Made by a program: the position numbers and the translations under genes | From: Bacteroides sp. | GTDB taxonomy: Bacteria > Bacteroidota > Bacteroidia > Bacteroidales > Muribaculaceae | Length of the DNA stretch: 64,000 nt | Reading direction: 5' to 3' | Assembly: GCA_014801985.1 (NCBI GenBank) | Contig: JAAVDD010000013.1 | Coordinates: forward strand, 6,702-70,701 | The notes under the pieces: model-generated | Told to the model about the DNA's origin: nothing | Database searches by the model: none | What the model saw: the letters and a program-made list of their open reading frames with translations, nothing else | Shown: positions 17,141 to 25,483 of the stretch, piece by piece | How the letters are laid out: each line of letters begins with the position of its first letter | Numbering within the stretch: position 1 is the stretch's first letter

Positions 17141-19141
17141 ATGAACACAGAACCGATCACCTTAACCTCCGAATGGCCGGAGAAAAAGGAATTTGTTGAG
17201 GGAATCCGTCGCGCGCCCGACAGAGGATATACCCTTACTCCCGAGAAGACAGTCACAGCATTAAAGAATGCGTTGAGATATCTCCCTCCTGAACTTCATG
17301 AAAAAGCTGCCCCTGAATTTTTGGAGGAGCTTCGCACACGTGGTAGAATATATGGTTATAGATGGCGCCCCGAGGGTAATCTGAATGCTAAACCCATAGA
17401 TGAATATAAGGGAAAATGCTTGGCAGGAAAAGCTTTTCAGGTGATGATCGATAATAACCTTTGCTTCGATATTGCCCTATATCCTTATGAGCTTGTCACT
17501 TATGGAGAGACTGGCCAAGTATGTCAAAATTGGCTTCAATATAGGCTGATAAAGAAATATCTTGAAGAACTTACGGAAAATCAAACTCTTGTCGTGGAAT
17601 CAGGACATCCGCTCGGACTTTTTCCATCAAAACCGGATGCACCGAGGGTGATAATAACTAATGCGATGATGGTCGGATTATTCGATAATCCACATGATTG
17701 GCATGAAGCAATGCAGATGGGAGTGGCCAATTATGGCCAGATGACGGCCGGAGGATGGATGTACATTGGACCACAAGGTATCGTGCATGGAACATTCAAT
17801 ACTCTTCTTAATGCAGGGAGAATGAAACTTGGAATACCTCAGGACGGAGATCTTAGAGGTCACTTGTTTGTTTCTTCCGGTTTGGGTGGTATGAGTGGTG
17901 CCCAACCTAAAGCGGCCGAAATTGCGGGCGCAGCTGCAATCATAGCCGAAGTGGATCTTTCCAGAATAGAGACAAGAAAGAATCAGGGATGGGTGAAAGA
18001 AGTCACTGATGATATTGAGACTGCTTTCAGACTTGCGGAAGAAGCAATGAAGAAAGGTGAATCCACATCTATTGCCTATCATGGGAATGTGGTAGATTTG
18101 CTTGAGTATGCGGTGGAACATAACAAACCCATAGAGCTCCTTTCCGACCAGACATCTTGTCATGCAGTCTATGAAGGAGGTTATTGTCCTGCAGGAATCT
18201 CTTTTGAAGAGCGCACCCGTCTTCTACATGAAGATCCACAGGAGTTCAGACGCCAAATCGATGAAACCTTACGACGTCACTATAAGGCTATAAAAGCTCT
18301 TACGGAGAGAGGAACTTATTTCTTTGATTATGGCAATTCATTCATGAAGGCTATCTATGACGCAGGAGTCAAAGAGATTTCAAAAAATGGAATAGATGAG
18401 AAAGATGGCTTTATATGGCCTTCATACGTAGAGGATATCATGGGTCCGATGCTATTCGACTTCGGGTATGGTCCCTTCCGTTGGGTATGCCTCAGCGGAA
18501 AGCATGAAGACCTCGTAAAAACCGATAAAGCCGCTATGGAGTGTATTGATCCGAACCGTAGAGGTCAGGATCGCGATAACTATAATTGGATTAGGGATGC
18601 TGAAAAGAATGCCCTTGTAGTTGGAACGCAGGCTCGTATCCTCTATCAGGATGCAATGGGACGTCTCAATATCGCCTTGAAATTTAATGAAATGGTGAGA
18701 AATGGTGAAGTAGGTCCTATTATGCTTGGAAGAGATCATCATGATGTGAGCGGTACTGATTCTCCATTCCGTGAGACTTCTAATATCAAAGATGGATCAA
18801 ATGTGATGGCTGATATGGCTGTGCAGTGCTTCGCAGGTAATTGTGCACGAGGAATGAGTCTTGTTGCTCTCCATAATGGAGGTGGCGTTGGAATTGGCAA
18901 GGCTGTCAACGGTGGTTTTGGAATGGTATGCGATGGATCGGAAAGGGTTGATGAAATTCTTCGTCAGGCAATGTTATGGGATGTTATGGGCGGCGTGGCA
19001 AGAAGAAGCTGGGCTCGTAATGAGAATGCAATGTCAACCGTGAAAGAATGGAATCAAATGCAGGGTGAGAATGGATTCATGATCACTGAACCTTATCTTG
19101 CCGATGAAGATGCTTTAAAAAACCTTATCTTTAAATCATGA
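17141..19141 (+). CDS. hutU: Urocanate hydratase
   Basis: A 666-residue enzyme of histidine catabolism that converts urocanate to imidazolone propionate with tightly bound NAD+. The length is near the long (~670) form found in Bacteroidota and animals rather than the ~555-residue proteobacterial form; the extra part is N-terminal. Recognisable blocks include ANYGQMTAGGWMYIGPQGIVHGT, SGLGGMSGAQPKAA (dinucleotide-binding, about residues 247-260), LSDQTSCHAVYEGGYCP and GRDHHDVSGTDSPFRETSNIKDGSN. First gene of the operon, overlapping ftcD by 4 bp (ATGA), which implies translational coupling. Confidence 0.96.
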   Translation: MNTEPITLTSEWPEKKEFVEGIRRAPDRGYTLTPEKTVTALKNALRYLPPELHEKAAPEFLEELRTRGRIYGYRWRPEGNLNAKPIDEYKGKCLAGKAFQVMIDNNLCFDIALYPYELVTYGETGQVCQNWLQYRLIKKYLEELTENQTLVVESGHPLGLFPSKPDAPRVIITNAMMVGLFDNPHDWHEAMQMGVANYGQMTAGGWMYIGPQGIVHGTFNTLLNAGRMKLGIPQDGDLRGHLFVSSGLGGMSGAQPKAAEIAGAAAIIAEVDLSRIETRKNQGWVKEVTDDIETAFRLAEEAMKKGESTSIAYHGNVVDLLEYAVEHNKPIELLSDQTSCHAVYEGGYCPAGISFEERTRLLHEDPQEFRRQIDETLRRHYKAIKALTERGTYFFDYGNSFMKAIYDAGVKEISKNGIDEKDGFIWPSYVEDIMGPMLFDFGYGPFRWVCLSGKHEDLVKTDKAAMECIDPNRRGQDRDNYNWIRDAEKNALVVGTQARILYQDAMGRLNIALKFNEMVRNGEVGPIMLGRDHHDVSGTDSPFRETSNIKDGSNVMADMAVQCFAGNCARGMSLVALHNGGGVGIGKAVNGGFGMVCDGSERVDEILRQAMLWDVMGGVARRSWARNENAMSTVKEWNQMQGENGFMITEPYLADEDALKNLIFKS

Positions 19142-20838
19142 AGAAGATTGTTGAATGCGTTCCTAATTTCTCAGAAGGACGCGATAGAAAAGTGATTGAT
19201 GCAATCACGGCTGAAATTGAAAAAGGTGGAGAAGTGACTCTACTTGATGTTGATCCGGGAGAGGCAACCAACCGAACAGTTGTTACCTTTGTCGGTGAAC
19301 CGGAAGCCGTGGTGGAAGCAGCCTTGCGTGGAATGAAGAAGGCAGCCGACCTTATTGACATGCGCCATCATCATGGTGCTCACCCCAGAATGGGGGCGAC
19401 TGATGTATGTCCAATAATCCCGGTAAGCGGTATAACCTTAGAGGAATGTGCAGAAATTGCAAGAAACCTGGCAAAACGTGCTTCTGAAGAACTTGGAATT
19501 CCATGTTATTGCTATGAGGCGGCAGCTTATAAACCTGAAAGAAAGAATCTTGCGGTTTGTCGTGAAGGAGAATACGAAGGTCTCCCTGAAAGAATGGGTA
19601 ACTCGGAAAAAGGTCCGGATTTCGGTAATCGTGCGTTTGATGAGGATGTGGCTAAAACAGGATGTACTGCAGTCGGCGCGAGAGATTTTCTGATAGCTGT
19701 AAACTTCAATCTTAATACCACTTCAACCCGTAGGGCCAATGCAATAGCCTTTGATGTAAGAGAGAAGGGGAGACCCAAAAGAGAGGGAGGTAAGCCTAAT
19801 GGCAAGCCAATGAAAGATGAGAAGGGTGAAGTCATAATGCTTCCGGGAACTCTCAAGGCAACCAAAGCAATCGGTTGGTTCATTGATGAATATGGGGTTG
19901 CTCAGGTATCGATGAATATCACTGATATGGGTGTCACTACGCTTCATAAAGCATTTGATGAAGTTAACCGAGCTGCTGCTGCTCGCGGTATTCGTGTAAC
20001 AGGTACTGAGATTGTCGGACTTGTTCCTAAGAGAGCGCTTCTTGAGGCCGGTAAGCATTATCTGCGACTTCAACAACGATCTCTCGGGTTACCGGAAGAT
20101 GAAATAATCAGAATTGCCGTCAAATCTATGGGACTTGACGAACTGAAGCCTTTTATTCCGGAAGAAAAGGTGATCGAATATATGCTTGAATCAGGGGATA
20201 ATAAGAAGCATCTTGTAGATATGACGTGTAAGGCATTTGCTGACGAGACTGCTTCAGAATCACCGGCTCCTGGTGGTGGATCGATATCTGCCTATATGGG
20301 AGCATTGGCAGCTGCACTTGGTTCGATGGTGGCAAATCTATCTGCACATAAGGCAGGCTGGGACGATCGATGGGAAGAATTTTCTGACTTTGCAGTGAAA
20401 GGAAGAGAGCTGCAGGATCGTCTGATATCACTGGTGGATGAAGACACTGCTGCCTTTAATAGGATAATGGATGTCTTTGCAATGCCAAAGAAAACGGATG
20501 AAGAAAAGGCCGCAAGAGCTAAAGCAATGGAAGAAGCAACGCTGTATGCTACTGAAGTTCCATTAAAGACCATGGAAACCGCTTTTGAGACCTTTACTGT
20601 TCTTGAGGCAATGGCAGAGAAGGGAAATCCTGCTTCAGTATCAGATGCCGGCGTTGGTGCGCTTGCTGCTCGTGCAGCTGTTTTGGGCGCATGGCTGAAT
20701 GTGCGTATTAATGCTTCTGGTTTAAAAGATCGTGAAAAGGCATCTTCAATCTTGACTAAGGCAAATGAAATAGCACAAAAATCTAAGGAAGCTGAGGAAA
20801 GAATAATTGAAAAGGTGAACCACGTAATAGATAAATAA
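19138..20838 (+). CDS. ftcD: Glutamate formimidoyltransferase-cyclodeaminase fusion
   Basis: A 566-residue bifunctional enzyme. Residues ~1-330 form the formiminotransferase part (KKIVECVPNFSEGRD at the N-terminus, MRHHHGAHPRMGATDVCP around 75-92), which moves the formimino group of formiminoglutamate to tetrahydrofolate. Residues ~355-566 form the cyclodeaminase part (DETASESPAPGGGSISAYMGALAAALG), which releases ammonia to give methenyl-THF. The layout matches mammalian FTCD. Its presence explains the absence of hutG. It overlaps hutU by 4 bp and is followed by an intercistronic hairpin before hutI. Confidence 0.94.
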   Translation: MKKIVECVPNFSEGRDRKVIDAITAEIEKGGEVTLLDVDPGEATNRTVVTFVGEPEAVVEAALRGMKKAADLIDMRHHHGAHPRMGATDVCPIIPVSGITLEECAEIARNLAKRASEELGIPCYCYEAAAYKPERKNLAVCREGEYEGLPERMGNSEKGPDFGNRAFDEDVAKTGCTAVGARDFLIAVNFNLNTTSTRRANAIAFDVREKGRPKREGGKPNGKPMKDEKGEVIMLPGTLKATKAIGWFIDEYGVAQVSMNITDMGVTTLHKAFDEVNRAAAARGIRVTGTEIVGLVPKRALLEAGKHYLRLQQRSLGLPEDEIIRIAVKSMGLDELKPFIPEEKVIEYMLESGDNKKHLVDMTCKAFADETASESPAPGGGSISAYMGALAAALGSMVANLSAHKAGWDDRWEEFSDFAVKGRELQDRLISLVDEDTAAFNRIMDVFAMPKKTDEEKAARAKAMEEATLYATEVPLKTMETAFETFTVLEAMAEKGNPASVSDAGVGALAARAAVLGAWLNVRINASGLKDREKASSILTKANEIAQKSKEAEERIIEKVNHVIDK

Positions 20839-20844
20839 AAATCA

Positions 20845-20872
20845 GGCCGGAAGGATTACTATTCTTCCGGCC
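20845..20872 (+). other. Intercistronic hairpin in the hut operon
   Basis: GGCCGGAAG (20845-20853) pairs perfectly with CTTCCGGCC (20864-20872), loop 10 nt, between ftcD and hutI. It is GC-rich but has no T-run, so it is more likely an mRNA-stabilising or partial-termination element than a full terminator. Confidence 0.6.
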
Positions 20873-20886
20873 CCTAACTACGAATT

Positions 20887-22128
20887 ATGAGAAGAAACCT
20901 GATTATTAAAAATGCATTCGTAGTCACCCCAATTGGAAAGGAAGCCAAGAAAGGGAAAGAGATGTCTATTCTTAAAAAAATAGAGAATGCTGTCATTGTT
21001 GTAAAGGATGGCACTATTCTTTATTGTGGTGACGCATTCGGCGCTCCTGCCGTAGAAGAAAACGATTATACAGTCTTTGACGCAGAAGGGAGAGTCGTAC
21101 TCCCGGGATTTGTTGATTCTCACACGCATCTAATTTTCGGTGGTTATCGACCTGACGAGTTTGAATGGCGTCTTAAGGGAGATTCTTATATGAGTATAAT
21201 GGAACGTGGGGGTGGAATCCAGTCCACGGTTAATGCTACTAAAGAGTGTCCGGAGGGTGAATTGACAGAAAAAGCTCAGTGGTTTATCGACAGAATGAGT
21301 GAGATGGGAGTCACTACTGTTGAGGCAAAGAGCGGTTACGGGCTTGATGCCGCAACTGAAATAAAAATGCTTGATGTCATTAAGGCTCTCTCTGAGAAAG
21401 AGGATCAGAAACTTAGAATCATAAGTACATTCTTAGGAGCCCATGCGGTTCCTAAGGAATATAAGGGAATGACAGATGAGTATATCGACCTTATGATTCG
21501 AGAGATGCTTCCGGCTGCTAAGGGAAAAGCTACATTCTGCGATATATTTACGGAGAAGAATGTATTTGAAATAGAGGAATCTCGCCGATTTATGCAGGCA
21601 GCCAAGGATGCTGGTTTCAAGTTGAAATTCCATGCTGATGAAATTGTGACTTTAGGTGGTGCTGAATTGGCGGCTGATTTAGGTGCCGTATCTGCCGACC
21701 ACCTTCTTCACGTAAGTGACAATGGAATTAAGAAAATGGCGGAAAGTGGAACGGTAGCTACATTGCTTCCTCTTACTGCTTTTGCTCTTCGTGAACCCTA
21801 TGCTCCTGCACGAAAATTTATAGATTCCGGGTGCGCAGTGGCATTAGCCACCGATCTAAATCCGGGATCCTGCTTCAGCGGTTCAATTCCCTTAACAATT
21901 GCATTGGCGTGCATCTATATGAATATGAGTATAGAGGAAGTAATTACGGCGTTGACTCTTAATGGAGCTGCCGCACTTGACATTGCTTCAGAAACCGGGT
22001 CGATTGAAGTGGGAAAAACCGCAGATATTCTCATCCTTGAATTTGATAATTATAAAATGCTTCCTTATTATATAGGAATGAATTGTGTGAAGACAGTCAT
22101 TTCTAATGGAAGAATTGTGAAAGAATAA
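20887..22128 (+). CDS. hutI: Imidazolonepropionase
   Basis: A 413-residue amidohydrolase that opens imidazolone propionate to N-formimino-L-glutamate. Metal-binding and substrate motifs are visible: VLPGFVDSHTHLIFGG with the HTH pair, TVEAKSGYGLD, FHADEIVTLGGAELAADLGAVSADHLLHVSD, and ATDLNPGSCFSGSIPLTIALAC. The ATG at 20887 is the only start giving the complete beta-sandwich N-terminus. Third hut gene. Confidence 0.96.
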   Translation: MRRNLIIKNAFVVTPIGKEAKKGKEMSILKKIENAVIVVKDGTILYCGDAFGAPAVEENDYTVFDAEGRVVLPGFVDSHTHLIFGGYRPDEFEWRLKGDSYMSIMERGGGIQSTVNATKECPEGELTEKAQWFIDRMSEMGVTTVEAKSGYGLDAATEIKMLDVIKALSEKEDQKLRIISTFLGAHAVPKEYKGMTDEYIDLMIREMLPAAKGKATFCDIFTEKNVFEIEESRRFMQAAKDAGFKLKFHADEIVTLGGAELAADLGAVSADHLLHVSDNGIKKMAESGTVATLLPLTAFALREPYAPARKFIDSGCAVALATDLNPGSCFSGSIPLTIALACIYMNMSIEEVITALTLNGAAALDIASETGSIEVGKTADILILEFDNYKMLPYYIGMNCVKTVISNGRIVKE

Positions 22129-22165
22129 TAAATTGGCTTTGGCCGAATAATATCTATAATATATC

Positions 22166-23677
22166 ATGAGTAAACTTGATGTATATGCAATCGGATCATC
22201 TCAACTCACCTATGATCTGATTGAAAGAATATTGAATGATAAAACGCGACTCATCCTTTCTGAGGAGGGCAGAGCCCGTATCACTCACTGTAGAGAATTT
22301 TTGGATAAAAAAACAGATGAAAACACAATTCCAATTTATGGAGTTACCACAGGTTTCGGTTCTCTCTGTAATAAACATATCTCCAGAGAAGATCTGTCCA
22401 CATTACAGGAAAATCTTGTTAAAAGCCATTCCTGTAGTGTAGGTACTCCGGTTGACAGTGTTATCGTAAAACTGATGCTTCTTCTGAAAGCTCATGCTCT
22501 GACAATGGGATATAGTGGAGTTCAGGTGCAGACCGTGGAGAGAATAATCGACTTCTATAATAATGATGCTCTTCCCGTTGTCTATGACCGAGGTTCACTT
22601 GGAGCTTCCGGCGACCTTGCTCCTTTAGCAAATCTGTTCCTTCCTCTAATTGGAGAGGGAGAGATGGTGCTCGATGGAATTAAGTATAAAAGCTCCGATG
22701 TCCTTAACCGTTTCGGTTGGAAGCCTATTAAGCTCCAATCAAAGGAGGGTCTTGCTCTATTGAATGGAACGCAGTTTATGAGTGCAAATGGTATAAAGGC
22801 TCTCATTGACGGTTGGCATTTGGTGAACTGTTTTGATCTTTTCGGAGCAATGTCACTTGAGGCTTTTGACGGTCGTATCGAACCGTTTTGGGATTGCATT
22901 CAGCAGGTTCGCCCTCATCCCGGACAGATTCAGACAGGTAAAGTTTTCCGTGAGCTTTTAAAAGGAAGCGAAATAATCAAGAGAGAAAAAGAACATGTGC
23001 AGGATCCTTACTCTTTCCGTTGTATCCCTCAGGTTCATGGAGCAGTGAAGGATGCAATGAATCATGTAACAGAGATTCTACACATTGAGATTAATTCTGT
23101 GACCGATAATCCGACTGTCTTCCCTGATGAAGATCTTGTCGTATCAGGAGGAAATTTCCATGGTGAACCTTTAGCATTAGCGTTTGATTATATGGGTGTT
23201 GCACTTCATGAGCTGGGTAATATATCTGAACGTCGCACTGCACAGTTGATTCTCGGAATACGTGGTCTGCCTGAATTCTTGGTTGCTAAACCGGGTTTAA
23301 ATTCAGGTTTCATGATTCCTCAGTATGCAGCTGCTTCAATGGTAAGTCAAAACAAGATGTATGCTTGGCCGGCATCATGCGATTCTATTGTCAGCTCAAA
23401 TGGTCAAGAGGATCTTGTTTCAATGGGTGCAAATGCCGGAACCAAACTACATAAGATTGTAGATAACCTGAAATACATCGCAGCCATTGAACTTATGAAT
23501 GCTGCGCAGGGAATTGATTTCAGAAAACCACTAAAGTCTTCACCTTTTATTGAAAAGGTAATGAATGACTATCGTGAACATCTTCCATTTGTGGAGGATG
23601 ATGTCGTAATGGCAGATTATATTGCCAAGACGATGGAATTCCTCGAAAATTATGAAATAAATTTCGAAGGAATTTGA
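22166..23677 (+). CDS. hutH: Histidine ammonia-lyase
   Basis: A 503-residue lyase that deaminates histidine to urocanate, the first step of the pathway. The Ala147-Ser148-Gly149 triad in RGSLGASGDLAPL cyclises to the MIO electrophile. Other family blocks are YGVTTGFGSLCN, LLNGTQFMSANG, QDPYSFRCIPQVHGA and SVTDNPTVFPDEDLVVSGGNFHG. It lies last in the operon although it acts first, and a strong terminator follows. Confidence 0.97.
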   Translation: MSKLDVYAIGSSQLTYDLIERILNDKTRLILSEEGRARITHCREFLDKKTDENTIPIYGVTTGFGSLCNKHISREDLSTLQENLVKSHSCSVGTPVDSVIVKLMLLLKAHALTMGYSGVQVQTVERIIDFYNNDALPVVYDRGSLGASGDLAPLANLFLPLIGEGEMVLDGIKYKSSDVLNRFGWKPIKLQSKEGLALLNGTQFMSANGIKALIDGWHLVNCFDLFGAMSLEAFDGRIEPFWDCIQQVRPHPGQIQTGKVFRELLKGSEIIKREKEHVQDPYSFRCIPQVHGAVKDAMNHVTEILHIEINSVTDNPTVFPDEDLVVSGGNFHGEPLALAFDYMGVALHELGNISERRTAQLILGIRGLPEFLVAKPGLNSGFMIPQYAAASMVSQNKMYAWPASCDSIVSSNGQEDLVSMGANAGTKLHKIVDNLKYIAAIELMNAAQGIDFRKPLKSSPFIEKVMNDYREHLPFVEDDVVMADYIAKTMEFLENYEINFEGI

Positions 23678-23691
23678 TCCATATCAAAATA

Positions 23692-23726
23692 ATAAAAGGA
23701 ACAGGGTCATTCTCTGTTCCTTTTAT
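23692..23726 (+). terminator. Terminator of the hut operon
   Basis: A 13-bp perfect stem: ATAAAAGGAACAG (23692-23704) with CTGTTCCTTTTAT (23714-23726), loop 9 nt, the 3' arm ending in TTTTAT. It sits 15 bp after the hutH stop. Confidence 0.88.
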
Positions 23727-23774
23727 TTATATAAGTATAAGTAAGCTTTCTAAATTAGTTAATATTATCAAATA

Positions 23775-23922
23775 AGTGAGTAAAGTATCAGGCCAATGTT
23801 CTTTTTGCTTTTGAGCGGTCTCTTTGCCCCTCGCTCAGTCGCATAGCCCGCTATGCTCCTTCGCTCGCGAGACAAACAGCCGCACTCAAAATTCAAAAAT
23901 AACTATTGGCTAATTTCTCAAA
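23775..23922. repeat. ~150-bp imperfect inverted repeat between hutH and rlmD
   Basis: The two halves fold on each other around a GCATAG-cccg-CTATGC core at about 23841-23856. Outward matches include GCTC/GAGC blocks, GAGCGG against CCGCACTC, TTTTGAG against CTCAAAA, and GGCCAAT against ATTGGCT. Weaker matches run on to about 23775 and 23922. Size, GC-rich centre and palindromic form resemble a repetitive extragenic or MITE-like element. It lies between convergent genes and codes for nothing visible. Confidence 0.65.
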
Positions 23923-23958
23923 CTTACATATGGTAAATATTCTTACCTATCTAAAGTG

Positions 23959-25416
23959 TCATCTTTTAATTAACCTTACCACATTCTCAACATGATGGGT
24001 ATGAGGGAACATATCCACCGGTTGAACATCGGTTACTTTATATTTAGCATCTAATAATGCAAGATCACGTGCCTGAGTCGCAGGATTACAACTGACATAA
24101 ACCAGCACTTCAGGTTCGGCACGTAGTATGACATTCACTACATCTTCATGCATACCTGCACGTGGGGGGTCTATTATCATTACATCCGGACGACCATGTT
24201 TTTTTACAAAATCATCAGTCAGAATATCTTTCATGTCTCCGGCATAAAATAGTGTATTATCTAAGCCATTTACTTTTGCATTTAGTTTTGCATCCTCAAT
24301 AGCCGCCTCCACATATTCTATGCCTATGACCTTTTGTGCTTGTCGTGCCACAAAGTTGGCGATAGTGCCTGTTCCTGTATAAAGGTCATAAACTAAAGGC
24401 TTCCCTTTTCTGTCATCTATAGCATTAGGTGAAAGTCCTGCAAATTCTCTTGCAACTTTGTAAAGCTCATATGCCTGAAGTGAATTAGTCTGATAGAAAG
24501 ATTTTGCATTGACTCTGAAACGTAAACCTTCCATCTCTTCTTCTATATAATCAGGTCCCTTGAAACTTTGAACATTCAAATCTCCGATTGTGTCATTAAG
24601 TTTAAGATTGACAACAAAAAGAAGTGAAGTAATTTCAGGAAAATTTTCTGAAATAGCAGTAAGAAGTGCATTACTGAGATCCGGATTCTCTTCGCCGAAA
24701 CTAATGCAAACCATTATTTCTCCTGTAGATGCAATTCGGATCATTAATGTGCGTAGAAGACCGGTATTCTCTTTTATGTTATAAAAGGAAAGGGCATTCT
24801 CTTCTGCATACTGATAAATGAAATTTCGGATTCGATTGCCTAGATCATCCTGAAGGTGACAGTTTTCGATATGGTACACCTTGTCAAAGCCACCCGGTAT
24901 ATGAAATCCAAGTGCATTAGGACTGTCAGTGAATTCCTTTCCTGATTTAACATCCTCCCATGTACGCCATTTTTTATTGGAGAAAGTGTATTCCATTTTG
25001 TTGCGGTATCCCCATATTTTTTCTGATCCCAAGATAGGGGAAATCTCCGGCAATTCCACTTTTGCAATTCGAGTTAATGCATCAATCACCTGTTGCTGCT
25101 TGAATTTTAGTTGCTCAGAATAGGGGAGATGTTGCCATTTACATCCACCGCAGATTGTAAAATGCGAACAATGAGGTTCTGTTCTTATGGGAGAAGGCTC
25201 GACAAGGCGTTCAATATGTCCTTCTGCAAAACTTCTTTTCTTTTTATCTATTTTTATATCAGCGATGTCTCCCGGTGCACCGAAAGGTACAAACACTACG
25301 ATTGGAGATTCATCGGTCTCCTTTATCTTAACACGAGTCAGAGCCTTTCCTTCGGCTGCTACACCTGTGATTTGCACCCCTTTAAGAAGGGGTAGCGTTT
25401 TCTGTTTTCTTCCCAT
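23959..25416 (-). CDS. rlmD: 23S rRNA (uracil-5)-methyltransferase RlmD/TrmA family
   Basis: A 485-residue RNA m5U methyltransferase. A TRAM domain occupies about residues 10-75. An iron-sulfur site follows, HCSHFTICGGCKW (C-x5-C-x2-C), with a fourth Cys probably in ENCHL. The SAM-binding domain contains VYDLYTGTGTIANF, MIIDPPRAGMH and the catalytic-Cys motif VYVSCNPATQARDL. The E. coli-like target would be U1939 of 23S rRNA; RlmD versus RlmCD specificity cannot be read from sequence. It has its own candidate promoter between it and comEC. Confidence 0.88.
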   Translation of the reverse strand: MGRKQKTLPLLKGVQITGVAAEGKALTRVKIKETDESPIVVFVPFGAPGDIADIKIDKKKRSFAEGHIERLVEPSPIRTEPHCSHFTICGGCKWQHLPYSEQLKFKQQQVIDALTRIAKVELPEISPILGSEKIWGYRNKMEYTFSNKKWRTWEDVKSGKEFTDSPNALGFHIPGGFDKVYHIENCHLQDDLGNRIRNFIYQYAEENALSFYNIKENTGLLRTLMIRIASTGEIMVCISFGEENPDLSNALLTAISENFPEITSLLFVVNLKLNDTIGDLNVQSFKGPDYIEEEMEGLRFRVNAKSFYQTNSLQAYELYKVAREFAGLSPNAIDDRKGKPLVYDLYTGTGTIANFVARQAQKVIGIEYVEAAIEDAKLNAKVNGLDNTLFYAGDMKDILTDDFVKKHGRPDVMIIDPPRAGMHEDVVNVILRAEPEVLVYVSCNPATQARDLALLDAKYKVTDVQPVDMFPHTHHVENVVRLIKR

Positions 25417-25442
25417 TTATAGAGAGTTTTTATTCTTTACTG

Positions 25443-25473
25443 CAAAATTAGTGAAAATCCCTGAAATTGTCAA
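25443..25473 (-). promoter_or_regulatory. Candidate rlmD promoter
   Basis: Minus strand: TTGA at 25470-25473, 19-nt spacer, TAATTTTG at 25443-25450 (full -7 match), about 27 nt before the rlmD ATG. Confidence 0.6.
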
Positions 25474-25483
25474 TATTGGGGCT

